A stretch of DNA of 64,000 bases from Locusta migratoria (lineage: Eukaryota > Arthropoda > Insecta > Orthoptera > Acrididae), in the NCBI GenBank assembly GCA_026315105.1, contig CM048750.1, positions 261,755,151-261,819,150 on the forward strand, given 5' to 3'. The position numbers and the translations under genes were made by a program. Under the pieces are notes generated by a model, which ran no database searches, was not told the origin of the DNA, and was given only the letters and a program-made list of their open reading frames with translations. Positions 33,232 to 43,247 of this stretch are shown in pieces (the first letter of the stretch is position 1; each line of letters starts with the position of its first letter).

Positions 33232-33908
33232 AATATCTGCGTGACAGAATTTACACAAAATTACAAGGCGGAATTACAAATGGTTATAATGGTACATGGG
33301 CTTATTTTGTGTTAAGAAGATAGTATAAATGGTAAACAAAGTTACAATGCGCTCTCCGTGGTGTGACATCGTAAGTTGTTATTGCGGTGTTTCTATTTTC
33401 CTGGAATGTTTTTTGGTTTTCCTTGTGGCCCTACAAATGTTCGGGTAACATCGAATTACAATTGGAACATACTCGGTAAAGATGTGAGAAACATAAAACC
33501 GATTTTTAAGATTACCTTAATCGAAGCGGTGGTCTCTGATGACACAAGATAAGCCCAATTGTAAATTGGAATTGTAAACATGGGCTTATCTTCTGTCATC
33601 AGAGACCACCGCTTCGATTAAGGTAATCTTAAAAATCGGCTTTACGTTTCTCACATCTTTACCGAGTATGTTCCAATTGTAATTCGTTGTTACCCGAACA
33701 TTTGTAGGGCCACAAGGAAAACCAAAAAAACATTCCAGGAAAATAGAAACACCGCAATAACAACTTACGATGTCACACCACGGAGAGCGCATTGTAAGCT
33801 TTGTTTACCATTTATACTATCTTCTTAACACAAAATAAGCCCATGTACCATTATAACCATTTGTAATTCCGCCTTGTAATTTTGTGTAAATTCTGTCACG
33901 CAGATATT

Positions 33909-33936
33909 CTGAAGATGCCCTGCTAAAGGGCGAAAC
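33909..33936 (+). other. CTGANGA/GAAA motif, mirror partner
   Basis: Same sequence as 33204-33231 on the other strand, in the right arm: CTGAAGAT, GCCCT/AGGGC, GAAACGCGTC. Confidence 0.75.
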
Positions 33937-34257
33937 GCGTCATTAACTAATAAAAAATTTGCAATCAAGACGGTTAGAAGGAATATTTATTCTAACTGAT
34001 TGCTGTTGTACACCATGGATTGGAAATCATTTTAATATATTATTGTTAATTACATGTATTAACATTAGGACCCATTTAGTCTTAGGTGATGGGTTATAAT
34101 GTATGCTAATATCAATAAACAATTTACAAAAAAATAAAAAAAGAATAAAGAAAAAAGCACTTCACGGTATGAATCGGGGGGTATTTTGCGTACATGTCAT
34201 TTCCTCCTATTCCAGCCGCGTATGGTTCGCGGGAAAAATGATTGCTGTAGGCATTCA

Positions 34258-34703
34258 GTTGGGATGCAGAAAAAAATGTAACAACACGGGAGGCAATCCA
34301 CACTTTACGGCTTATCTTAGATTAAGGAAAGGCAGACCTACATTTTTAGCTTTTGTAGATTTGGAGAAAGCTTGTGATAATGTTGATTGCAATACACTTT
34401 TTCAGATCTTAAAATCAGCATGGGTAAAATATAGGGAACGGAGGTTTATTTAAAACTTGTACAAAAACCAGACACCAGTTATCCGTGTTAAATTGCATCA
34501 AAGGGATGCAGAGGTTGGGAACGGAGTAAGACAGGATTGTAGCCTTTCTTCAATGTTATTTAATTTGTACATTGAGCAAGCTATAAAGGAGAGCGAGGAG
34601 AAATTTGGAGAAGGAATTAAAGTTCAGGGTGAAGAAATGAAGACATTGAGTTTTGCTGATGACATTGTAGTTTTGTCAGAAACAGCAAAGGACCTAGAAG
34701 TGC
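34258..34703 (+). mobile_element. RTE-type LINE fragment (RT core)
   Basis: It reads FLAFVDLEKACDNVDC, NGVRQDCSLSSMLFNLYIEQ and LSFADDIVVLSETAKDLE, matching the RT core of the RTE at 52-55 kb. A stop near 34451 splits it. The copy ends abruptly where a SINE begins. Confidence 0.85.
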
Positions 34704-34892
34704 AGCCGGCCGCGGTGGCCGAGGGGACTGAGGCGCTCCAGTCACGATCTGCACGACCACTACGGTCGGGGGTTCGAATCCCCCCTCGGGCATGGATATT
34801 TGTGCCGTCCTTAGTATAAGGTAGTTGATAAGTAGTTTGTAAGTTTAGGGACTGATGACCCCGTAGTTAAGTCCCATAAGCTTAACAAACAT
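34704..34892 (+). mobile_element. SINE family A in an RTE fragment
   Basis: A full SINE directly abuts the RTE text (KDLEVQ). The RTE does not resume on the right, so either the right target side was deleted or the SINE arrived at an existing break. No target duplication found. Confidence 0.88.
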
Positions 34893-35230
34893 TTTTGAAC
34901 AACAGCCTCAACAGACACTGCGGCCCGCAGCTGACTGCAGCGTGGGATGCAGCGATCACACGTCAAACGCACAGTCAATCCACACCAATTATAAGACTAT
35001 GTGGCGGGCACCAGTGACGTCACAGCCCGCTGCTAGCGTATACAGGGCGAGGCGCTTAAAACTGTTATCCTGAAGATTTAGAAAAATACAAATCGGATTC
35101 AAAAAAATACCTTGCAATAAAAGTTGTTCACCTCGAAGAGGGACATCCATTGACATGAAGTTCGACCCTCCCCCTCCTTCAACACCCCCGGAAGCGGAAG
35201 GGGGAGGATACGTTGAAATCATAAATAGCA

Positions 35231-35505
35231 ACTTCCTGGCAGATTAAAATTGTGTGCCGGAACCGGGACTCGAACCTGGGAAAGTTTGGAAAGTAGGAGG
35301 CGAGGTACTGGCGGAAGTAAAGTTGTGAGGCGGCATCGTGAGTCGTGTCGGGATAGCACAGTCGGTAGTGCGCTTGCCTACGAAAGGCAAAGGTCCGAGG
35401 TTCGAGTCCCGGTTCCGGCACACAATTTTAATCTGCCAGGAAGTTTCATATCAGCGCACACACCGCTGCAGAGTGAAAGTTTCATTTATAAATAGAAATC
35501 CCTAT
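35231..35505. repeat. Family D repeat, inverted junction with cloverleaf
   Basis: CTTCCTGGCAGATTAAAATT plus the tRNA-like T arm appears at the left on one strand and at 35400-35450 on the other, forming arms of about 50 bp. The plus-strand tRNA-like unit is at 35347-35420. The same repeat occurs as tandem units at 46.9-47.7 kb. Confidence 0.75.
35347..35420 (+). other. tRNA-like cloverleaf in family D
   Basis: Acceptor stem GTCGGGA/TTCCGGC (all pairs, two wobbles), anticodon stem TTGCC/GGCAA with CGA in the loop, and an imperfect T arm. Base 33 is not T, so it should not decode. The partner on the other strand is at 46996-47069. Confidence 0.65.
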
Positions 35506-35531
35506 TCTTTTTATAGCAGATTTTGATTCTC

Positions 35532-35534
<3 letters not shown>

Positions 35535-35572
<38 letters not shown>

Positions 35573-35577
35573 TCTTT
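35535..35577. repeat. 43-base A-run
   Basis: An uninterrupted poly(A) follows family D sequence. It may be a retroposon tail or slippage product. Confidence 0.8.
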
Positions 35578-35834
35578 TGTACTAAACATTTTTCTTTGTT
35601 TCATGATACACGCCGTAGTAAATGACAAAAATAAAAATGAGTTGAAAATTGTGGAATATCTCGAAGAAAGAGACATCGGACTCTTTCTCTAGGTTTAATA
35701 CTTCCAATTTCAGCAAACAGTTGGACAATACTATGAAAAGTCGTTGCAGAACGAATATTCACATCAGGGAACAGGTATCTACTTTCTCTGCAACGGTTAA
35801 CAAATCCAAATGTTTCTAAATCTGTGGAACGTAT

Positions 35835-36190
35835 GTACTCGGCTCATCAGTCCCTAAGGATACAAACTACTTTCACAACAAATACACCCATACCCGAGGG
35901 AGGACTTCAATTCAAATGTTCAAATGTTTGAAAAGCTTATGGGACTTAACTGCGGGGTCACCAGTCCCTAAACTTACAAACTACTTATTAACTAGCTAAT
36001 ACTAAAGACGGCACAAAGATCCATGCACGGGGGGGGGGGGGGGATTCGAACACCCGACGGGGAACGGTATCGCGCATCGTAGCATGGCGCCTCAATGCGC
36101 TCGACCGCTCCGCCGCGGCAAGGGAGGACTCAAACCTCCGAAGGCGCGCTCAGCAGGTAGAAACCTTGAGCGCTCGGGCAGTCCAAGTAG
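35835..36190 (-). mobile_element. SINE family C interrupted by a SINE B
   Basis: Family C pieces at 35835-35906 and 36121-36190 (ACTCAAACCTCCGAAGG) form one minus-strand copy. The family B SINE 35907-36120 sits in its T-arm region. Confidence 0.78.
35897..36130 (-). mobile_element. SINE family B with 10-bp TSD
   Basis: Body 35907-36120, minus strand, containing a G-run of 15 next to the B box. AGGGAGGACT at 35897-35906 and 36121-36130 is a perfect duplication of the host SINE. Confidence 0.88.
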
Positions 36191-37345
36191 CAACAGTTAA
36201 CACCGTGGAACAATTTCGTAGAAATATGTACAGTGCGAATTACAAAAGTACAATGAACAGTCTGACCAGACTGCGAAGATGATGGCAGTCTGTAATTCAT
36301 TCGATCGTAGGAGGTGTCACATGACAGCATTATCAAAAACTGTACTTTGATTTTCCTAATCTAGTGTGTATCTGTTAGAGATATTACCGTTTTTCAGTAA
36401 TTTATAACTCATTTTTATTTTTACCTTTTACAGCGCCATCTATCAAGAAAACGAAAACATTGTTTCATACACCCATATTACTTCACGATGAATCCAAAAA
36501 TGAAATTAAAAATAGGGCTACCTACCTGAGACTTCAAAGTCAGCCGCTTGCCGTCCCCAGGAATAGTACGGGGAGTTGGGGGCTTTATATTAATGAATGT
36601 CCCTCTTTGAAGTGAACAACTTTTATTGCAACTTTGTTTTAATCCGATTTGTATTTTTCCAAATACTACGAAAACAACTGTGTTGAGTGTCTCACCCTGT
36701 ACAAGGGCGAACTAGCATCTATCAGTCATACCACTTGATAATGGACAAGGAGTCCTTGACAGAAAGTTCGTGAAGTATTAGTCACATGACGTGGATTGAA
36801 GCTCATGAACTTTTTATTCCAAAACAACTGGACCGATTTTCACCAAAGAAAACATATGGATATTCGGGAAGAACAGGTTGAAAGGGATGATAAAGACACA
36901 CGAGGAGAAATAAGTTATACCGCCGCCTGGAGGGCGCGATTTTTATTTAGTCCTGAATAAATTCGAATAAACATTTCCGTTCTTTCGGACGTGTGTGAGT
37001 TTCGATCTTTGCCGGTAGCGCTTTGCGCGAAGTCTGAGGCGGCAGGCAGCCTTTCGCCGCCTTCCGCTATGACAGACAGCGCGCCGCCGAGACGGTCGCA
37101 ACTTTTTAAGTGCTGCTCTCAAAGGCGGAGGCGAGGGCTTTTGTCTTGCCGCTTGTGCATTCTCCGGGCGTCGACTGCGAAACAGATCCAGTTTTCTTGC
37201 GGCGGACAAGTTTTCGATTTTTCCCCCCCTCAGAGTTGAAAGTGAACTTCCTCCCCACACTACTCTTCCGAAGAAGTCCGCGTACGGAAATAACCGTGTC
37301 GATAGTATTTGTTGGGTATGAGGTCCGCGTGATATGAAAAACACT
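36191..37345. other. Unassigned; GC-rich patch at 36990-37240
   Basis: The left part shows nothing. The patch 36990-37240 is CpG-rich with open frames on both strands (up to 133 codons on minus), none recognisable and none bounded by convincing splice sites. Confidence 0.4.
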
Positions 37346-37367
37346 GTTATTCCTTGTTATCAGACGT

Positions 37368-37394
37368 GTTTCGACACCTGTGTGTCATCATCAG
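37368..37394 (-). other. CTGANGA/GAAA motif, 5-bp stem
   Basis: The minus strand reads CTGATGAT, stem GACAC/GTGTC with loop ACAG, then GAAACACGTC. A SINE C is inserted right beside it. Confidence 0.75.
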
Positions 37395-37610
37395 CGGGTT
37401 CAAAAATGCCTGTAAATCTATCGGACCAAACTGCGTGGTCATCAGTCCGTAGCTTACAAACTACTTAAACCTAGGTAAACTAACCTACGGACAAACACAC
37501 ACACACACACCCATGCCCCAGGGAGGACTCGAACCTCCACGGCGAGCAACCGCGCGCCCCGCAGCGAGACGCTTTAGACCGCTCGGCTACTCCACCGCGG
37601 CCATCAGCGG
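37389..37610 (-). mobile_element. SINE family C with 9-bp TSD
   Basis: Body 37398-37601, minus strand. The head has GGAGTAGCCGAGCGGTCT and GGAGGTTCGAGTCC, then a (GT)n tract, then a body related to families A and B. CATCAGCGG flanks it at 37389-37397 and 37602-37610. Confidence 0.88.
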
Positions 37611-37674
37611 TTGTTAAGGTCTTTGCATGTAAATGTTATCTTCTTATTCTGAGGTACCGGATTGTTTTCAAATC

Positions 37675-38282
37675 AATTAAAAATGAAGGCCGTAAACTCC
37701 ACAAAATACGTAGGAATTACTTCAGACTAAAACTGGAAAGAACACGTAGATAATGTCGTGGGAAAGGCGAACCCTTATAAGATGCAACAGAACTACTAAA
37801 GAAATTGTATACACCACTACGCTTGTCCACCTCTCTCTCTCTCTCTCTCTTTTTGAGTATTGCTGCCCTTTGTGGGATCCTTATCAGGTAGGTTTGACGG
37901 AAGACATCGAAAGAGTCCAAGGAAGGGCAGCTCGTTTCCTATTGTCATGATTCAGGGGAGACAGCGATACAGGATCTGGGATGAGAATCGTTACAACAAC
38001 GGCGCTTATCGCTGTGGCGTAGGCTGCTTACGAAACTCCAAACGCCAACAGTCTCCTTCTAATGCGAAAATTATTGTTGTCTCCCACTTACATGGGTAGA
38101 AATGATCAACAGAATAAAATACGAGAAATCAGAGCTCGAACGGAGAGATTCAGGTGTTCTTTCTTCCCACGCGCTATTCGAGAATGGGATGGGAGATAAA
38201 TAGTATAACGGTGGTTCGATTAACCCTCTGCCAAACACTTAAATGTGATTTGCAGAGTATCCCATGTAGATGTAGATGCTAA
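37675..38282 (+). mobile_element. CR1-like LINE, 3' fragment
   Basis: Matches the last 600 bases of the copy at 31425-32578 (WDPYQVGLTEDIERVQGRAA) and ends with CATGTAGATGTAGAT. A CT microsatellite (37830-37852) has expanded inside it. Confidence 0.8.
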
Positions 38283-38374
38283 CTTGTTGGTCAAAACCTG
38301 CCAAATTTTCCATCGATCTAAAAGTCTGCCAAACACGCTCTAGGCTTGACAAACACGTCAAAACCACAGTACAC

Positions 38375-38635
38375 GGTCAGATATTTGGGAAGGATAGTTG
38401 CTTTCCACTTCTTTCACTTCTGGCAGTGTTGCTGATGTGAAAAATACCGAGTAGCACGGTGGTTCGGAACCCACATTAAACTGTAGCTTCCCCTATAACT
38501 GGCTGGGTAAGTCGGTTTGAAGGTCGGAGGAAGGCAACGGCATACCACCTCCAAACAGGACCAGGCATAGTAAAGCTCTGTGGTGTTCAAACCAATCTTC
38601 GGATTGTTGAATGCTTTACCTTACCTTAGATACTT
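38375..38635 (+). mobile_element. SINE family E, 5'-truncated
   Basis: Shares CACTTCTTTCACTTCTGGCA and GGAGGAAGGCAACGGCATAC with the minus-strand copy at 51365-51660, which keeps its tRNA-like head. This copy lacks the head and has a short tRNA-like insert at about 38450. Confidence 0.7.
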
Positions 38636-38881
38636 TTGACAAAATGTTTGATCGTTTACAGCCCTTAATGCCAGTGACGAGCAGAGAAACCAGTGACGCG
38701 GCTGGCTACGCCGTCTGGCGTTCTTGTGAAATTAGATCCTTGGTGAAGCGCTGATCTTTCCGACAACAAGTCTTATTGAATCCATCGTCGGTGGTGGAAA
38801 CGGGACAGCGGCTGGTCAAGAGTCTTAAGGAACTGAGATACCAACAGCCGTAAGTATAATGAAATATTCATACAATTGCAA

Positions 38882-38910
38882 GTTTCGGCATTTCACTATG
38901 CCATCTTCAG
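38882..38910 (-). other. CTGANGA/GAAA motif, 5-bp stem
   Basis: The minus strand reads CTGAAGAT, stem GGCAT/ATGCC, then GAAACTTGC. It is the left arm of the 443-bp palindrome. Confidence 0.75.
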
Positions 38911-39174
38911 GTGCCTACATCGGAGCATGATATCCAAAGGTAGGGATATTAAACTGGATTCGTGGATTTCGTCTCTTAGTTGGAAACAACAACAGCAACT
39001 ATGACACCAAGGACTGGTTGTGGTTTCAAAGATGTATGTAACATTCTATCCCTCTTTGAAACCACAACTAGTCCTTGGTGTCACAGTTGCTGTTGTTGTT
39101 TCCAACTAAGAGACGAAATCCACGAATCCAGTTTAATATCCCTACCTTTGGATATCATGCTCCGATGTAGGCAC

Positions 39175-39203
39175 CTGAAGATGACATAGTGAAATGCAGA
39201 AAC
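39175..39203 (+). other. CTGANGA/GAAA motif, mirror partner with broken stem
   Basis: The plus strand reads CTGAAGAT, GACAT/ATGCA (two mismatched pairs), then GAAACTGGTT. It mirrors 38882-38910. Confidence 0.65.
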
Positions 39204-39265
39204 TGGTTGCAATTGTATAAATATTTCATTATACTTACGGCTGTTGGTACCTCAGTTCCTTAAGA

Positions 39266-39696
39266 AGTTTCCGACAACAGGTGCCTCTTTGGCTCCAAGG
39301 TCGATATTACGTAAATAAAACACTGCACATAAAACTGTGAGGACAATAGCAGACTGCTTGAATGGCGACAAATACGTGAACAACGAGTGACGGCTGCACC
39401 AAGGTAAGTAGACTAGAAAGGTATGCCAGTTTGGGCTTCTTCACTGTCATTGGTTAGCACTGTATTACGTCACTCGGCAGCAAGCCGCTGTATTATAAGG
39501 CCCCGTGAACACATTTTCTCCGTCTTTTCTTTTCTCATTTGACAAAAAAAACATTGCTTTTAAGCGGTGGAACACGCCTGTGATTAATATGTATATGTAT
39601 ACTAACATACAAGGATTGAAAAAGAAAAGCTTCAAACATTATTAACAACAAGCTAACCCGTCCCGCCAAGCGACTTGGCACAGGTAATATTTAAAC
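39266..39696. other. No recognisable feature
   Basis: Intronic sequence; nothing identified. Confidence 0.45.
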
Positions 39697-40005
39697 GTCC
39701 TTAACTCGAGAACCACTGAAGGTATCGTGATGAGGGTTTTTGTAAATTGTAGAGCTCATAAAGATCTAAGATAAAGTCATGTCTAACTTTTATAGATTTC
39801 CCATAATCAGTATTTATGTAGTCTGAAGCCATCCGGAACCAGCGCCTTAGGAGAGAAAAATGGTACATATGCTTCATTCGTAAAAGTTAGACATATGCTC
39901 TCGCGGACTTTTTTTAGACCTTTGTGAGATATAATTTAAAAAACGCATCACGCTACATTCAGTAGTTCTCGAGTTATAGAAGGTTAAAGGGACAGAGAGA
40001 GAAAA
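39697..40005. repeat. Diverged inverted repeat
   Basis: TTAACTCGAGAACCACTGAA near 39700 is mirrored by TTCAGTAGTTCTCGAGTTAT near 39960-39980, with about 220 bases between. It may be the ends of a non-autonomous DNA element. Confidence 0.55.
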
Positions 40006-40019
40006 TATGCTTCTGTTTT

Positions 40020-40345
40020 ATATAACTTCGTGGCGACGTTCCCTTTCTGTGAAAACGTTGCTAGTAACCTCTATGTTGCTAGAACTTGCAACATCAGATT
40101 TGTTTCCATGCTAGACGTAACAATTCATTCCGCAAGTCTCTTTTGTAATCGGCTTCACAAAAATGTTCGGAAAAATTCTGGCATTTTTTACATTTATCTC
40201 GTCTTGTTGTTTAGAGCAAGAGATCCATATGCCCTGAAGTTCCTCATCTTTTGGAAACCGATGGTACAAAATGCCTTCCGTCTTGTGTCCACTGGTATTG
40301 CACTCCGCAACAGCACAACACGAAGTATTTTTACTCATAATTACA
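40020..40345 (-). pseudogene. THAP-type zinc-finger fragment
   Basis: The minus strand from ATG 40338 reads MSKNTSCCAVAECNTSGHK and then YHRFPKDEELQGIWISCSK, the start of a THAP domain (C2CH zinc finger that binds DNA). The usual CSxHF end is off-frame by a one-base loss near 40185: it reappears as SEHF followed by DYKRDLRNEL-like text. THAP domains occur in P-element-like transposases and in many host regulators. No more of the gene is visible, so a transposon origin is possible. Confidence 0.68.
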
Positions 40346-40679
40346 GAAAGAATATATGGAAAAATTGGTCCCTAATATAAGAAAGCTACTTTCTATCCGA
40401 ACACTTAACAGGTCTCGAAACGAGCGAGCACAAAACACAACTGCCTGCTTGGGGTACTGCGGCAACTGCTTGGCGCTTGCTGCCAGGTGACGTGACAAAA
40501 ACAAAGCGCGCGAGTCAAATTTACAGCCCCCTGGGAAATGTTCAAATGTCTGTAAATCTTTGTTTGTTTTTTTTTTTGCCCTTTTTTACCACTGTTGCTA
40601 TATTATAATATTATATTGAAGGTATTTCACTTAACTGTCTATGCAACTGATTTAATAAAATATGCTATTGCCATATGCA

Positions 40680-40709
40680 TTTCGCCTTTATTTTGGAAGG
40701 CATCATCAG
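40680..40709 (-). other. CTGANGA/GAAA motif, 5-bp stem
   Basis: The minus strand reads CTGATGAT, stem GCCTT/AAGGC, then GAAATGC. It stands alone in AT-rich intronic sequence. Confidence 0.7.
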
Positions 40710-41135
40710 TGGCCTGTAATATATACATGATTATTTTTTACAAATTTTTATATTTACATTTCTCAGTATTTTTTAGGTTATCAACAGTTCTTACGCGTTA
40801 TTTTGGTACAGTATTGATATCTGGATATTGTACTTACAATATTTCATGGATATAGCTTTATATCTGGTTCTCATTGGTTGCTTCCAGCTGTTGTGCTTCA
40901 ATTCCGTGCATTTTGCTGTTTTTGATGTTCCAGCACTTCACAGTTAGCACCACTAGGCACATGCCATTTTTGTTTGTGTTGTGTTTTTGTTTTTGCTGGT
41001 GTTGCCAATTGTTGGGTATGTGTTTGTCCTATCTTTGCTTTGTGTCAGTGTGTGTCTATGTGTGTGTGCGTGTATGTGTGTTGTGTTATGTGATTGCATA
41101 GACAACAGCACCAGTTACTGATTTATTATTATTAT

Positions 41136-41137
<2 letters not shown>
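40710..41137. other. GT-rich intronic sequence
   Basis: Contains degenerate (TG)n around 41040-41095. No coding feature. Confidence 0.5.

Positions 41138-41184
<47 letters not shown>
41138..41184. repeat. 47-base T-run
   Basis: Pure T-run preceded by (TTA)n; simple repeat, possibly a reversed retroposon tail. Confidence 0.85.
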
Positions 41185-41185
<1 letters not shown>

Positions 41186-41205
41186 TGAATGCAGATTGGG
41201 ACGAG

Positions 41206-41392
41206 GTAAATGTATCGGATCAAACTGCGTGGTCATCAGTCCGTAGCTTACAAACTACTTAAACCTAGGTAAACTAACCTACGGACAAACACACACACAC
41301 ACCCATGCCCCAGGGAGGACTCGAAGCTCCACGGCGAGCAACCGCGCGCTCCGCAGCAAGGTGCTTTAGACCGCTCGGCTACTCCACCGCGA
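41206..41392 (-). mobile_element. SINE family C
   Basis: Minus-strand copy closely matching 37398-37601, including the (GT)n tract and the related 3' body. It lies 130 bases from the kinesin exon. No clear duplication. Confidence 0.85.
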
Positions 41393-41522
41393 CACCCCTC
41401 TGGGCTGTACCACAAGTGGAATAGTTGGCGGCCCAGTGTAACTGCACCAGCGTCACGGGTGGTGTGGCTGATTGCGCCGCCTGGTGGCCTCGTGTAATAA
41501 CGGTGGTTGGTGAACGGCTTAC

Positions 41523-41760
41523 CTTTCCGACAGCAGGTGCCTCTTTGGCTCCAAGCCTGCGCAGCAGCGCAGCCGGGAGAGGCGGTGGTGATCGTCGCAG
41601 CGCCTCGTAGAAGCTGGCGGCGGCCACCTGCAGCTGCTGCTGTTGCTGCAGCTGCTGCTGGTGAAAGTGCTGCAGCTGCTGGTGCAGCTGCTGCTGCTGT
41701 TGCTGGTGATGGTGGCCGTGGTGATGCGAGTAGCGCGAGTGCGACAGCCGCTGCGCCGCC
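41523..41760 (-). CDS. Kif26: KIF26-like kinesin, exon before the motor domain
   Basis: A 238-bp exon on the minus strand with acceptor TTTGCCTGCAG and donor AAG|GTAAGC. The first base completes a codon, then 79 codons follow. It starts AAQRLSHSRYSHHHG, passes through a Gln/His-rich tract built from CAG-type codons, and ends SPPPLPAALLRRLG then AKEAPAVGK. KIF26 proteins have a similar Pro/Leu/Arg-rich linker ending in GK just before VKV, and the next exon (13443-13730) starts VKV in frame. Other frames are also open here because of GC richness, but only this one fits the splice phases. An upstream exon ending after two codon bases must exist to the right. The Gln/His tract is repetitive and may vary in length between individuals. 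Confidence 0.78.
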
Positions 41761-41784
41761 CTGCAGGCAAAGGGAGCTCCGTCT

Positions 41785-41999
41785 CAATAGGGAGTTGAGT
41801 TGTTTGTAAAGTCTATGGGACTTAACTACGGGGTCATCAGTCCCTAAACTTAGAAACTACTTACAAACTAGCTAATACTAAGGACAGCACAAATATCCAT
41901 GCCCGAGAGGGGATTCGAACCCCCGACCGTAGCGGCCGTGCAGACCGTGATTGGAGCGCCTCAGTTCCCTCGGCCACCGCGGCCGGCTCGCAATAGGGA
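41785..41999 (-). mobile_element. SINE family A with 9-bp TSD
   Basis: Body 41794-41990, minus strand; CAATAGGGA at 41785-41793 and 41991-41999. It inserted 25 bases upstream of the kinesin exon's acceptor, within the intron. Confidence 0.92.
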
Positions 42000-42116
42000 A
42001 CGAGGGACCCCGCTTCAGCTGTACATTAGGGCTATTTTATCATCATTTTACGAACTAATTATCTCGATTTCCAATTACACTGCTAGAAATTAGAATCAGC
42101 ACATGTTCTTATATAG

Positions 42117-42300
42117 CAGGGGTTCTCAAACTTTTTTTTCTCATATACCCCTTGTCAACTTTTACTGTCCTGTGTAGACCACCTGCCTTTTGTATTCATA
42201 TTTTTTTAAAATTTTTTAAAAAGAATTCCTAACTTCAAATGTGTATTTGCACCTGATATGATGCTACCATCTTTCATACCTTTAACTGAAAAAGGGTGGG
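42117..42300 (+). mobile_element. hAT-type transposon end
   Basis: CAGGGGTTCTCAAACTTTTT is a typical hAT terminal repeat. The following 180 bases contain no coding sequence and no matching right end was found. Confidence 0.5.
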
Positions 42301-42382
42301 GTGAAAAAGTTCTTTACATTATATAGATGGATGAAAATACCAGCAGCTGTATTTAAAATCTTTATTAAATTCTGTGCAACCG

Positions 42383-42411
42383 GTTTCAGTGTTACATTAC
42401 ACCATCTTCAG
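42383..42411 (-). other. CTGANGA/GAAA motif, 5-bp stem
   Basis: The minus strand reads CTGAAGAT, stem GGTGT/ACACT (one G-T pair), then GAAACCGGTT and TTTAATAAAGATT. A SINE A is inserted 20 bases away. Confidence 0.72.
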
Positions 42412-42421
42412 GCTCCCGTTG

Positions 42422-42642
42422 TGTGATTATTACCGGCCGCAGTGGCCCATGGGACTGAGGCGCTTCAGTCACGGTCTGCACTGCCACTACGGTCGGGGTT
42501 CGAATCCCCACTCGGGCATGGATATTTGTGCCGTCCTAGTTCGTAAGTAGTTCATAAGTAGTTTGTAAATTTAGGGACTGATGACCCCGTAATTAAGTCC
42601 CATAAGCTATACAAACATTTGAACATTTTTTTGTGATTATTA
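42422..42642 (+). mobile_element. SINE family A with 11-bp TSD
   Basis: Body 42433-42631; TGTGATTATTA at 42422-42432 and 42632-42642, perfect. The A box carries changes (GGCCCATGGGACT). Confidence 0.93.
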
Positions 42643-42756
42643 TTAAAAGCACATTTGTATTGGGTACCTGTTAAAACCAGTAGCCGTAAATTTCTTGCTT
42701 TGTTCATGCTAAACTCTCAACAACGACTGTTTGACTGTTGATCTGCGATCATAGCG

Positions 42757-42812
42757 CAACTGCGAACAGAAATAGAAACGGAACTTACTTTGTGAACCAC
42801 CCTCGTATAATA
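42757..42812 (+). mobile_element. Solo mariner 3' end
   Basis: ACGGAACTTACTTTGTG closely matches the right end of the mariner pair at 24980-25000 and is followed by CCACCCTCGTA. Nothing of the transposase remains. Confidence 0.5.
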
Positions 42813-43247
42813 ATTTGACTTGATGAATATTTACGTTCCCTTATTTCCACGTTATGATTCGCTGCATTCGTACTCGGCATGCATCAGCTGGGTGCGCTGC
42901 AGAGAGTGCATGCTATAACAGTGCAGCGTACTCATTTGCTGCTCTCCGGATTCCGCTCGCAGAAAGCGCACTGGAGAGACGACTGCCGTATGAGCCCCTA
43001 ATTATGCCGTCATGGTCATTAAGTGAGACGTACGAGCGCCCAAGCTCCACCGCGTGTGTCTTGGCTTGCTCTCGCTATGAGCGCCCTCACAATTCCAGCA
43101 GAAAGCCTTCCTACATTCCACAACGCTTTCGTTGTAGCGGGGCTCACTGGAGTCTGCGATTTATTTTGTATTCGGCCACCCATCAGAGTTACATAGAAGG
43201 ATCTGTAGTTGATATTCTACTAAACACCTCATTATTGCAAAAATAAA
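42813..43247. other. Unassigned GC-richer sequence
   Basis: Contains an open frame of 130 codons on the plus strand (42854-43246) with no recognisable domain. Not called as a gene. Confidence 0.35.

Larger units (their letters stand above)
33148..33992. repeat. 845-bp near-perfect palindrome
   Basis: Two arms of about 410 bp (33148-33557 and 33580-33992) are inverted copies at high identity, with a spacer of only about 20 bases around 33568. Each arm carries one CTGAAGA/GAAAC motif close to its outer end, pointing outward, followed by TAATAAAAAATTTG. There is no coding frame. As it lies in a kinesin intron, the primary transcript would contain a long hairpin. Confidence 0.92.
38823..39265. 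repeat. 443-bp palindrome
   Basis: Arms of about 205 bp (38823-39025 and 39058-39265) are inverted copies sharing GGATATTAAACTGGATTCG-like and CTTAGTTGGAAACAACAA stretches. Each arm has one CTGAAGA motif near its outer end. No coding. Confidence 0.88.

Noticed and set aside
26678..37515. Short direct-repeat tracts considered as CRISPR-like arrays
   Set aside because: They are microsatellites or SINE tails; no regular repeat-spacer structure exists, and the genome is clearly eukaryotic.
38882..38910. Declaring the motif a proven hammerhead ribozyme
   Set aside because: A constant extra base after CTGANGA and weak stem I pairing do not match the canonical fold; it is kept as a hypothesis only.
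41248..41787. Long alanine-rich and serine/threonine-rich open frames on the minus strand
   Set aside because: They are frame shadows of the kinesin exon at 41523-41760 or run through the SINE C; only the Gln/His-rich frame fits both splice phases.
42854..43246. 130-codon plus-strand open frame as a gene
   Set aside because: No domain, no splice sites and no codon pattern that stands out.
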